From the NCBI GenBank assembly GCA_948616985.1, contig CAPGDO010000026.1, forward strand, positions 1 to 8,642: a stretch of 8,642 nucleotides of DNA. The letters are read 5' to 3'. The notes beneath the pieces are model-generated. The model was not told the DNA's origin, did not search any database, and saw only the letters and a program-made list of their open reading frames with translations. Shown in pieces: positions 1 through 5,803 of the stretch. The stretch is from MGBC163016 sp910588905. Its GTDB lineage: Bacteria; Actinomycetota; Coriobacteriia; Coriobacteriales; Eggerthellaceae. Each line of letters begins with the position of its first letter. Positions within the stretch are counted from its first letter, which is position 1. The position numbers and the translations under genes were made by a program.

Positions 1-79
1 CTCAAGCGTGGCGGCAAACATCACCTGGTCCACCACCAACGGAGGAGCCCCTATCGACCCTTGGTGCTATCCGGTCAAA

Positions 80-122
80 CGAAGCGAAAACATCTGCTCT
101 TTGCTGTTGCGTTTCCCCTTCG
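80..122. repeat. Imperfect inverted repeat over the -35 region, candidate operator
   Basis: The arms are 80-91 (CGAAGCGAAAAC) and 111-122 (GTTTCCCCTTCG). They match at 10 of 12 positions and are separated by 19 bases. The right arm overlaps the end of the proposed -35 box of the epimerase operon promoter, a reasonable place for a repressor site. No regulator is encoded in the window, so the function is a guess. Imperfect repeats of this size can occur by chance. Confidence 0.2.
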
Positions 123-135
123 CTATGAAGATAAT
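107..135 (+). promoter_or_regulatory. Candidate sigma-70-type promoter for the epimerase-ROK operon
   Basis: A -35-like TTGCGT (107-112, three of six consensus bases) and a -10-like GATAAT (130-135, five of six) are separated by exactly 17 bases. The stretch is visibly more A+T-rich than the genes that follow. Transcription would begin near 142, giving a leader of about 55 bases before the TTG start at 197. That would also rule out upstream starts such as the ATG at 125. I see no other gene in 1-196. The plus-strand reading frame open from 1 to 168 could be the tail of an upstream gene, but nothing in it is recognisable. Confidence 0.42.
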
Positions 136-196
136 CTGCAATGGATCGCAAAGCTTCTTTCTGTATAGGGCCTCTCAAGGGAAGGCGGTATGCCAA

Positions 197-1411
197 TTGG
201 ATGACATCACCTCCGCGCGCCTGCGCGAAAGCCGCGATTGGCTGAGGGGGCAGCTGGATATCTGCGCTGATTTCTGGCTGGATCACGGAATGGACCGGAA
301 GCACGGAGGCGTCTACACCTGCCTTGACCGTCAGGGACGCATCTACTCAACGGATAAATCCGTTTGGATGCAAGGTCGGTGCGCTTGGACCTATTCCTAC
401 CTCTGCCATGTCTATGGGCAGCGGCCCGAATGGCTCGAGGCGGCGAAGAGCTGCCTGGATTTCCTGGAGGATCACTGCGTGAACCGCGCAGCGGGCGACC
501 GCCTCTACTTCACGGTCACCGAAGAGGGGCTCCCCCTGCGTCAGCGCCGCTACAACTTCTCTGAGGGGTTCTATTGCATCGGCAATGCCGAGTACTACGG
601 AGTGACCGGAGAGACCGTCCATCTGGAGAGGGCGCGCAAGGCCTATCAGATGATCTACGAGCTGAACAATGGCCTCCTCGAAGACCCAACTGGGTTCGGT
701 CCGAAGACCATCGCCTCCACCCGAAGCGGGCGCTCTTTGGGAGATGCCATGATCTTCTTGAACATCATCTCCATCATGCGCCGGGTAGACCCTGCGAACA
801 CCGAAGAGTACGATCGCCATGCCAGTGAATGCGTCCATCGCATCATAGATGAGCACTACCGCCCCGAACTGGGCTGCACGCTGGAGAGCGTGAACCTGAA
901 GGGGGAACCTGAGCTCTGGTATACAGCCGGTCGGGTGGTCAACCCCGGCCATGATATAGAGTGCAGTTGGTTCCTCATGGATGAGGCCACCTACCGTGAA
1001 GACGAACAGCTCTACGCTACCGCTTGCGATATCTTCCGGCTAGCTATCGAAGCCGGATGGGATGACGAATACCAGGGCATCCTCTACTTCATCGATGCCA
1101 AGGGGCTTCCCCCGGAGGCCTATGAGCATGACATGAAGCTCTGGTGGCCCCACAACGAGGCGCTCATCGCTAGTTCCAAAGCCTACAAGGACACCGGTGA
1201 TGAGTACTACCTCACCTGGATGCTCCGCGTGCTGGACTACTGCAAGGAGCGCTTCGCAGACCCAGAATATGGCGAATGGTACGGCTATCTGCGTCGAGAT
1301 GGACTCCCCACCATGCCCCCCACCAAAGGCTCCACTTTCAAGGGTCCCTTCCATGTTCCCCGGGCCCTATGCATGACAGAGCAGACATTGACCCAGATCC
1401 TAGGAGAGTGA
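197..1411 (+). CDS. N-acylglucosamine 2-epimerase (AGE/RnBP) family sugar epimerase
   Basis: The 404-residue protein belongs to the AGE family of (alpha/alpha)6-barrel enzymes. These cytoplasmic enzymes interconvert C2 epimers such as GlcNAc/ManNAc or glucose/mannose, by proton transfer using two histidines. Visible family motifs are the N-terminal HGGVYTCLDRQG (about 36-47), WMQGR (57-61), PGHDIE (250-255, putative catalytic His252), WWPHNEA (316-322) and KGPFHVPR (382-389, putative catalytic His386). The frame is open from position 8, but the first 63 codons look unlike the family. A TTG at 197 preceded by AAGGGAAGG (178-186) puts the start where family members begin and gives the usual length of about 400. 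The stop is one base before the ROK gene, so the two are an operon. The family call is firm. The sugar substrate cannot be read from the sequence. Confidence 0.9.
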   Translation: MDDITSARLRESRDWLRGQLDICADFWLDHGMDRKHGGVYTCLDRQGRIYSTDKSVWMQGRCAWTYSYLCHVYGQRPEWLEAAKSCLDFLEDHCVNRAAGDRLYFTVTEEGLPLRQRRYNFSEGFYCIGNAEYYGVTGETVHLERARKAYQMIYELNNGLLEDPTGFGPKTIASTRSGRSLGDAMIFLNIISIMRRVDPANTEEYDRHASECVHRIIDEHYRPELGCTLESVNLKGEPELWYTAGRVVNPGHDIECSWFLMDEATYREDEQLYATACDIFRLAIEAGWDDEYQGILYFIDAKGLPPEAYEHDMKLWWPHNEALIASSKAYKDTGDEYYLTWMLRVLDYCKERFADPEYGEWYGYLRRDGLPTMPPTKGSTFKGPFHVPRALCMTEQTLTQILGE

Positions 1412-1412
1412 C

Positions 1413-2786
1413 ATGAATTATCTCGGCATCGAATGCTCCATCAAGAACACCCCCGTCCTCGATCCTGATTTCATCCCCTTCGGTGTCTGGATGCGGGAAT
1501 ACCTCAAAGAGGCCACCCATCCTATCAAGATAGCCGTGGAGCGCGAAGACGGGCTGATCTCCGTCCGCGAGAGCTTCATCCGTGGCGGCGGGTTCGCCGA
1601 GGCAGACCTGCGCTTCGTGGAGCGCCTGGTCAAGTTCGAGCTCTGGTCCATCGGCGGCTTTCGCGTCTACATCTGCGGTGCCGATGATATCGCTGCTGAG
1701 CTGGCCCAGGTCTACTCTCCTGAGGGAGATCGCTCCTTCGACTACGAGTTCGTGGGGGATGTCTACGAGAAACCCCTTGAGGTGTTGGCGGTATCCGAAG
1801 CCGACTTCCCCACTGCCAATGAATCCGCTAAGCAGATCGGTGGCCATATGGAAGGCTGCCGCATCGGCTTCGACGCAGGCGGCTCCGATCGCAAGGTATC
1901 CGCTGTCGTGGATGGCGAGCCCATCTATTCAGAAGAGGTGGTCTGGTATCCGAAGGTGACGGAAGATCCGGAATACCACTTCAATGAGATCGTCACTGCC
2001 TTCAAGACAGCTGCTTCGAAGATGCCTCGGGTGGATGCTATCGGTGTGTCCTCTGCAGGTACGTTCGTAGGCAATTCCCCCATGGTGGCAAGCCTGTTCA
2101 TCAAGGTGCCCCGGGACCGCCGCGAAGAGGTGAAGAGCATCTATGACCGAGCCGGGGCAGAGATCGGTGATGTACCGCTGGTCGTAGCCAATGACGGCGA
2201 TGTCACAGCGTTGGCCGGGTTCATGAGCACCGGCGAGGGCAGCATCCTAGGGATAGCCATGGGCACTTCTGAAGCCGTGGGTTACGTGAACGCCGACGGC
2301 AACGTGCTGGGCTGGATCAATGAGCTGGCCTTCGCCCCGGTGGACCTCTCTCCCCAAGCCATGCAGGACGAATGGTCAACGGATTTTGGTGTGGGTTGCA
2401 AGTACTTCAGCCAGGATGCCGTCATCAAGCTGGCCCCCAAGGCGAATATCATCCTAGATCCGGAGGATACCCCTGCTGAGAAGCTGAAGGTGGTCCAGGC
2501 CCTGGCCAATGAGGGGAACCAGGACGCATTGGATATCTACCGCTCCATCGGCTGCTATCTAGCCCATACCCTCGTGCTCTACAGCGCCTTCTATGAGATC
2601 AAGACGCTCTTGGTGCTAGGCCGTGTGGCCTCTGGAGACGGTGGGGATCTGCTCATCAGCGAATGCAATCGGGTGCTGGCTGAAGAATATCCCGAACTGG
2701 CCAGCCAGATCACGGTCACGCTCCCCGATGAGAAGATGCGCCGGGTGGGACAGTCCGTGGCTGCCGCCAGCTTGCCGGAGCTCTAG
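1413..2786 (+). CDS. Atypical ROK-family (sugar kinase-like) protein with N-terminal extension
   Basis: The protein has 457 residues. Residues 150-457 form an actin-like ATPase/ROK fold: a phosphate-1 loop GFDAGGSDRK (152-161), VSSAGTFVGNSP (222-233), the catalytic-Asp motif ANDGD (259-263, Asp261) and a phosphate-2-like MGTSEAVGYV (283-292). The usual ROK sugar-binding E-x-G-H reads ELAF (304-307), so the histidine that binds zinc and sugar is Phe307. The CxCGxxGC zinc motif is reduced to FGVGC with only Cys329 left. Residues 1-148 form an extra domain I do not recognise. The start follows AGGAGAG (1402-1408) and lies one base after the epimerase stop, so translation is probably coupled. Epimerase plus kinase suggests the salvage of an amino sugar or hexose into a 6-phosphate. 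With the changed motif it could have an unusual substrate or a regulatory role. I believe similar long ROK proteins exist in gut bacteria, so the changes may be typical of a subfamily, not decay. Confidence 0.82.
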   Translation: MNYLGIECSIKNTPVLDPDFIPFGVWMREYLKEATHPIKIAVEREDGLISVRESFIRGGGFAEADLRFVERLVKFELWSIGGFRVYICGADDIAAELAQVYSPEGDRSFDYEFVGDVYEKPLEVLAVSEADFPTANESAKQIGGHMEGCRIGFDAGGSDRKVSAVVDGEPIYSEEVVWYPKVTEDPEYHFNEIVTAFKTAASKMPRVDAIGVSSAGTFVGNSPMVASLFIKVPRDRREEVKSIYDRAGAEIGDVPLVVANDGDVTALAGFMSTGEGSILGIAMGTSEAVGYVNADGNVLGWINELAFAPVDLSPQAMQDEWSTDFGVGCKYFSQDAVIKLAPKANIILDPEDTPAEKLKVVQALANEGNQDALDIYRSIGCYLAHTLVLYSAFYEIKTLLVLGRVASGDGGDLLISECNRVLAEEYPELASQITVTLPDEKMRRVGQSVAAASLPEL

Positions 2787-2802
2787 GACCGGGAGCAAGC
2801 CT

Positions 2803-2824
2803 CGCTCACGGCTTCGCCTGAGCG
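2803..2824. other. Short stem-loop after the ROK gene
   Basis: CGCTCA (2803-2808) pairs with TGAGCG (2819-2824), and GGC (2810-2812) pairs with GCC (2816-2818) around a TTC loop, with one bulged C. It lies 17 bases after the stop codon and just before the main terminator. No T-run follows, so it may protect the mRNA 3' end or help termination. Confidence 0.4.
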
Positions 2825-2829
2825 CCTTC

Positions 2830-2862
2830 AAGGGCCATGGGGATCCTCATGGCCCTTTCTCT
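2830..2862 (+). terminator. Rho-independent terminator of the epimerase-ROK operon
   Basis: A perfect 10-bp stem, AAGGGCCATG (2830-2839) with CATGGCCCTT (2848-2857), closes an 8-base loop and is followed by TTTCTCTT. It lies 44 bases after the ROK stop and 28 bases before the end of the convergent nadK gene. The stem would also form in the nadK transcript, but the T-run on that side is poor, so it mainly serves the plus strand. Confidence 0.85.
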
Positions 2863-2889
2863 TGCCCGCGCATCCAAAGAGGGATCAGA

Positions 2890-3744
2890 TCACAATCCGA
2901 AGAACATGCTGGCTGAATAGGTGAGGAAGTGATCGGCATGCACGTAGAGGAACGTGATGGCATCCGAGGAGCGCTGAACGCGCACTGAGGCGATGGGGCC
3001 CTCCACCGGAGCAGCATCGCCATCGATGAACAGGGTGGCAGCCACGCGATCCTCTGGCCTGTCGAAGACGATATCCACCACATCGTTGGCGTCTGCCAGC
3101 ACAGCCCGAGCCGTCAGGGTGTGGGGTGCCAAAGGCTGTACTACCATGCCTGTGAACCCAGGGGTGACCAGCGGTCCACCCGCTGCCAGGGAATAGGCTG
3201 TCGATCCCGTGGCTGTGGCTACGATGAGCCCGTCTCCCGTCAGCCGCGCCATGGGCACATCGGATATACCGAACCGGTATCCCAAGGTGCGCCCCGCCGC
3301 TCCGCGGCTGATGCAGGCCTCGTTCACCGCGAAGAAGTGCTGCTCTTCCTGTACGCCCTCCTGCTCGACGATCACATCAAGACAGGAGCGCCGTGAGCTA
3401 TGGAGGTCACCGGCCAAAGCGCGCGACACCAGGCTCACCACCCCCTCTTCGCTATCATTCGCGAGGAATCCCAGATGGCCGAAATTGATGCCGAGGATGG
3501 GCGCGTTTTGATCATGGAGCAACGAGGCGGTGCGTATGATGGTCCCGTCTCCCCCCAGCACCACCGTAAGCTCATAGGATCCCTCAAGCCTCTCGCGCAG
3601 ATCCAGTCGAGAGGAGATGTCTGCGATCTGATCGGCTTTGATGGCATCCACCTGATAGCCCTGATCGGTGAGGTAAGCACTCAGGCTGAAGGTGGCATCG
3701 GATGCTGCCGGATTGGATTGGTTGCGCACGATGAGGACATTCAT
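2890..3744 (-). CDS. nadK: NAD kinase (ATP/polyphosphate-dependent, NADP+ synthesis)
   Basis: This cytoplasmic enzyme phosphorylates NAD+ to NADP+, the only de novo source of NADP. The 284-residue protein has the NAD-kinase signatures in order: GGDGT (64-68, catalytic Asp66), GINFGHLGFL (85-94), the conserved NE pair (141-142), and the long motif from GDG (170-172) through ATATGSTAYS (176-185) to GGP (189-191). The ATG at 3744 is chosen over the upstream extension to 3852 because AAGGAGG lies seven bases before it, the protein has family length, and the extension overlaps the rplA terminator. It is the last gene of the minus-strand cluster, 97 bases after rplA. Almost no room for a promoter remains between the terminator and the ribosome-binding site, so it may depend on readthrough. 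It converges on the ROK operon. Common nadK partners (recN, tlyA) are not in the window. Confidence 0.95.
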   Translation of the reverse strand: MNVLIVRNQSNPAASDATFSLSAYLTDQGYQVDAIKADQIADISSRLDLRERLEGSYELTVVLGGDGTIIRTASLLHDQNAPILGINFGHLGFLANDSEEGVVSLVSRALAGDLHSSRRSCLDVIVEQEGVQEEQHFFAVNEACISRGAAGRTLGYRFGISDVPMARLTGDGLIVATATGSTAYSLAAGGPLVTPGFTGMVVQPLAPHTLTARAVLADANDVVDIVFDRPEDRVAATLFIDGDAAPVEGPIASVRVQRSSDAITFLYVHADHFLTYSASMFFGL

Positions 3745-3774
3745 GGAAACAACCTCCTTGAGAACGTGGCCGAG

Positions 3775-3815
3775 AATAGAAGAAGCGCCGCACCCTGGGA
3801 TCCAAGATGCGGCGC
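3775..3815 (-). terminator. Rho-independent terminator after rplA
   Basis: On the minus strand GCGCCGCA (3815-3808) pairs perfectly with TGCGGCGC (3792-3785) over a 15-base loop, followed by TTCTTCTATT (3784-3775). It starts 27 bases after the rplA stop, so it ends the ribosomal-protein operon or splits its output before nadK. Confidence 0.8.
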
Positions 3816-3841
3816 CTGCCTTCAGATATACGAAAAGCGAA

Positions 3842-4555
3842 CTACTCCTCAACAGCCCCTGTGTAATTGCGCTGGACTGCCGGGTCCACCGAGATGCCCG
3901 GGCTCATGGTAGAGGAGACGGTGATGGACTTCACATACTTGCCCTTGGCAGCTGCGGGCTTCATGCGGATGATCTCATCGTAAACAGCGCCGTAGTTCTC
4001 TGCCAGATCCTCGGCAGAGAAGCTCTTCTTGCCCAGGATGACATGGCAGATGCCGAAACGGTCGGCACGATACTCCACGCGGCCGCCCTTGAGCTCGTTG
4101 ATGGCCTTGGCCACATCATTGGTGACGGTGCCCAGCTTCGGGTTCGGCATGAGGCCGCGAGGACCGAGCACCTTGCCCAGCTTGCCCACCTTGCCCATCT
4201 GGTCAGGGGTGGCTACAGCAGCGTCGAAGTTGAACTCGCCGCGATTGATCTGCTCGGTGAGCTCGTCCGTGCCCACGATATCGGCACCGGCTTCCTCAGC
4301 AGCCTTAGCGGCTTCGCCCTCAGCGAACACAGCAACGCGAACGGTCTTGCCGGAGCCATGAGGCAGGCTCACCGTGCCACGGAGCTGCTGATCAGCCTGA
4401 CGGGTATCGATCCCCAGACGGAAATCACCGGTCACGGTCTCATCGAAATTCGCCGTGGAGACCTCTTTGACGATCTTCATGGCCTCGATGGGGGCAACCT
4501 CCACCTCCGGCACCTCTGCCAGTGCTGCCTTGTACTTCTTCGATCTCTTGGTCAT
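3842..4555 (-). CDS. rplA: 50S ribosomal protein L1
   Basis: L1 forms the mobile stalk at the ribosomal E site and binds 23S rRNA helices 76-78. In several organisms it also represses its own mRNA. The 237-residue protein has family length. It shows the split domain I (about 1-68 and 160-237) around domain II, with the diagnostic GPRGLMPNPK (131-140) and the C-terminal AAKGKYVKSITVSSTMSPG region (202-220). The ATG start follows GAGGA with a short spacer. It lies 80 bases after rplK, and that gap holds a predicted RNA element (4574-4611) resembling the rRNA site L1 binds, so autoregulation of rplA itself is likely. A strong terminator follows. rplJ and rplL, often next in order, are not here. 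Confidence 0.98.
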   Translation of the reverse strand: MTKRSKKYKAALAEVPEVEVAPIEAMKIVKEVSTANFDETVTGDFRLGIDTRQADQQLRGTVSLPHGSGKTVRVAVFAEGEAAKAAEEAGADIVGTDELTEQINRGEFNFDAAVATPDQMGKVGKLGKVLGPRGLMPNPKLGTVTNDVAKAINELKGGRVEYRADRFGICHVILGKKSFSAEDLAENYGAVYDEIIRMKPAAAKGKYVKSITVSSTMSPGISVDPAVQRNYTGAVEE

Positions 4556-4573
4556 CTTTCCTCAGATCCTTTC

Positions 4574-4611
4574 GTGGTATCTGGCGAACAGCCCCTTGGC
4601 TGTTCTCCCAC
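4574..4611 (-). promoter_or_regulatory. Candidate L1-binding autoregulatory element before rplA (23S rRNA mimic)
   Basis: Read on the minus strand, GTGG (4611-4608) and CCAC (4577-4574) form an outer helix. GAACAGCC (4605-4598) and GGCTGTTC (4593-4586) form a perfect inner helix with an AAGG loop. The two helices are joined by an uneven internal loop: GA on the 5' side and GCCAGATA on the 3' side. The L1 site of 23S rRNA has the same layout and near-identical words, GTGGGAG before the hairpin and AATACCAC after it (recalled from E. coli and Thermus rRNA). The element ends 18 bases before the rplA start, so bound L1 would cover or crowd the ribosome-binding site. No T-run follows, so it is not a terminator. 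The fold is by eye. Confidence 0.6.
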
Positions 4612-4635
4612 TTCCCTCATCCTTTGATGGAGCGC

Positions 4636-5154
4636 TTAGGCGGCGCTGCCTTCGCCCTCGTCCACGGACTCGCCCTTGAGGAGCGCTGCCAGCTTACGAG
4701 TGACCTCGTACTTCTTCTTCATCTCGCGACCCTCGATGCGAACGCCCATGGAGCGCGCGGTGCCAGCGATGATCTCCTTCGCGGCATCGATGTCATTGGC
4801 GTTCAGGTCGGGCATCTTGATCTCAGCGATCTCAGTGAGCTGCGCATCGGTCAGCGTGCCCACCGTCTGCAGCTGCGGGATGCCTGCGCCGCTCTGGATA
4901 CCGAGCTTCTCCTTGATGAGCACAGCCGCCGGAGGCGTCTTGCAGATGAAGTCGAAGGACTTGTCCTCATAGACCGTGATCTCGACGGGGATGATGGTGC
5001 CCGCCTGATCCTGGGTCTGAGCGTTGAAAGCCTGGCAGAACTGCATGATGTTGACGCCCTGGGCGCCAAGGGCAGGACCTACCGGGGGTGCCGGATTCGC
5101 AGCGCCGGCGGGAATCTGGAGTTTTATGAACCCCGCTACATTCTTATCAGCCAT
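4636..5154 (-). CDS. rplK: 50S ribosomal protein L11 with extended C-terminus
   Basis: L11 binds the GTPase-associated centre of 23S rRNA and helps elongation factors. It is also the sensor for RelA-type stringent response where that operates. The N-terminal domain has the proline-rich PAPPVGPALGAQGVNIMQFC (21-40), and the C-terminal RNA-binding domain ends with GTARSMG (131-137). Most L11 proteins stop at about 142 residues. This one has 172, with an added lysine-rich then acidic tail (143-172, including REMKKKYEVTRKLAALLKGE). The ATG follows AAGAGGAA. It is read after nusG across a 118-base gap that holds a possible regulatory hairpin, and before rplA. The family call is certain. The tail may be a lineage trait. 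Confidence 0.98.
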   Translation of the reverse strand: MADKNVAGFIKLQIPAGAANPAPPVGPALGAQGVNIMQFCQAFNAQTQDQAGTIIPVEITVYEDKSFDFICKTPPAAVLIKEKLGIQSGAGIPQLQTVGTLTDAQLTEIAEIKMPDLNANDIDAAKEIIAGTARSMGVRIEGREMKKKYEVTRKLAALLKGESVDEGEGSAA

Positions 5155-5189
5155 GTTCCTCTTACCTCACTCGATGTTCCTTGCTTTTT

Positions 5190-5239
5190 CGTATATCCAC
5201 AAGCCGGGCTCTGAGCTGAGCGAGAAGCCCCGGTCCACG
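5190..5239 (-). promoter_or_regulatory. Stem-loop in the rplK leader, weak second L1-site candidate
   Basis: On the minus strand CCGGGGCT (5233-5226) pairs with AGCCCGG (5210-5204), with one bulged G. Flanking CGTG (5239-5236) can pair with TACG (5193-5190) using one G-U pair. The inner loop has GA on the 5' side and CTTGTGGATA on the 3' side, the same GA/GATA pattern as the element before rplA. The outer helix is short and the apical loop large, so this is less convincing. The spacer between nusG and rplK (5155-5272) shows no good promoter and no T-run terminator. Confidence 0.3.
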
Positions 5240-5272
5240 CGGGCACCCAGCTGATGAACCCTGCTATGTGAG

Positions 5273-5803
5273 CTAGATCTTCTCCACCTGCTCGAAGGTG
5301 AGCTCCACCGGAGTCTCACGACCGAAGATGGATACCATGACCTTCACCTTGCCAGCATCGGGCATGACCTCTGAGACCTTGCCATCGAAATCCTTCAGAG
5401 GACCGGATACCACGTGCACCGACTGGCCCACTTCCATGCTGGTCGTGGTCTTCTTCGGCGCATCCACGCTAGCGCGGCGCATGATCTTGTTGTACTCGTC
5501 GCGGGTGAGCGGAGAGGGATTGCCCTGGCTGCCCACGAACCCGGTCACCCCAGGGGTGTTGCGGACCGCTGCCCAGCTGCGATCGTCCATCTCCATCTTC
5601 ACCAGGACATACCCGGGGAATATCTTCTTCTCGGTCTCCTTGCGACGGCCGCCCTCCTTGATCTCAGACACCTTCTCAGTGGGTATCTCGATCTTGAAGA
5701 CGTTGTTCTCGAGACCCATGGTCTCGATGCGCGTCTGGAGGTTGTCCTTGACCTTGTTCTCATACCCTGAATAGGTATGGAGAACGTACCATTTCCTTGC
5801 CAT
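5273..5803 (-). CDS. nusG: Transcription termination/antitermination factor NusG
   Basis: NusG binds RNA polymerase, changes pausing, works with Rho, and couples transcription to translation through S10. The 176-residue protein has the NGN domain with WYVLHTYSGYE (5-15) and FPGYVLVKM (62-70), and a C-terminal KOW domain beginning around VGQSVHVVSGPLKDFDGKV (125-143). Both GTG (5806) and ATG (5803) are possible starts. I chose the ATG because GGAGG (5815-5811) is seven bases before it and it overlaps the secE stop as TGATG. The alternative adds one residue. This coupling with secE is typical of the cluster. Confidence 0.97.
   Translation of the reverse strand: MARKWYVLHTYSGYENKVKDNLQTRIETMGLENNVFKIEIPTEKVSEIKEGGRRKETEKKIFPGYVLVKMEMDDRSWAAVRNTPGVTGFVGSQGNPSPLTRDEYNKIMRRASVDAPKKTTTSMEVGQSVHVVSGPLKDFDGKVSEVMPDAGKVKVMVSIFGRETPVELTFEQVEKI

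Noticed and set aside
1..168. Plus-strand frame open from the window edge to a stop at 168, possible tail of an upstream gene
   Set aside because: Its 55 residues are basic and unrecognisable, and they overlap the proposed promoter. It cannot be supported without upstream sequence.
2..304. Minus-strand 100-codon frame at the window start, possibly a divergent regulator
   Set aside because: It overlaps the N-terminus of the epimerase, shows no DNA-binding or other motif, and has no convincing start signal.
347..952. A 201-codon minus-strand frame inside the epimerase gene
   Set aside because: The plus strand encodes a clear AGE protein with catalytic motifs. The antisense frame has no motif and no ribosome-binding site.
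3692..4627. Long plus-strand reading frame opposite nadK and rplA
   Set aside because: It lies antisense to two certain genes, is rich in Leu/His/Gly as expected from a shadow, and has no recognisable motif.
5191..5196. TATACG on the minus strand as a -10 box for rplK-rplA
   Set aside because: No -35-like sequence is found at 16-18 bases upstream, where a stable hairpin lies instead.
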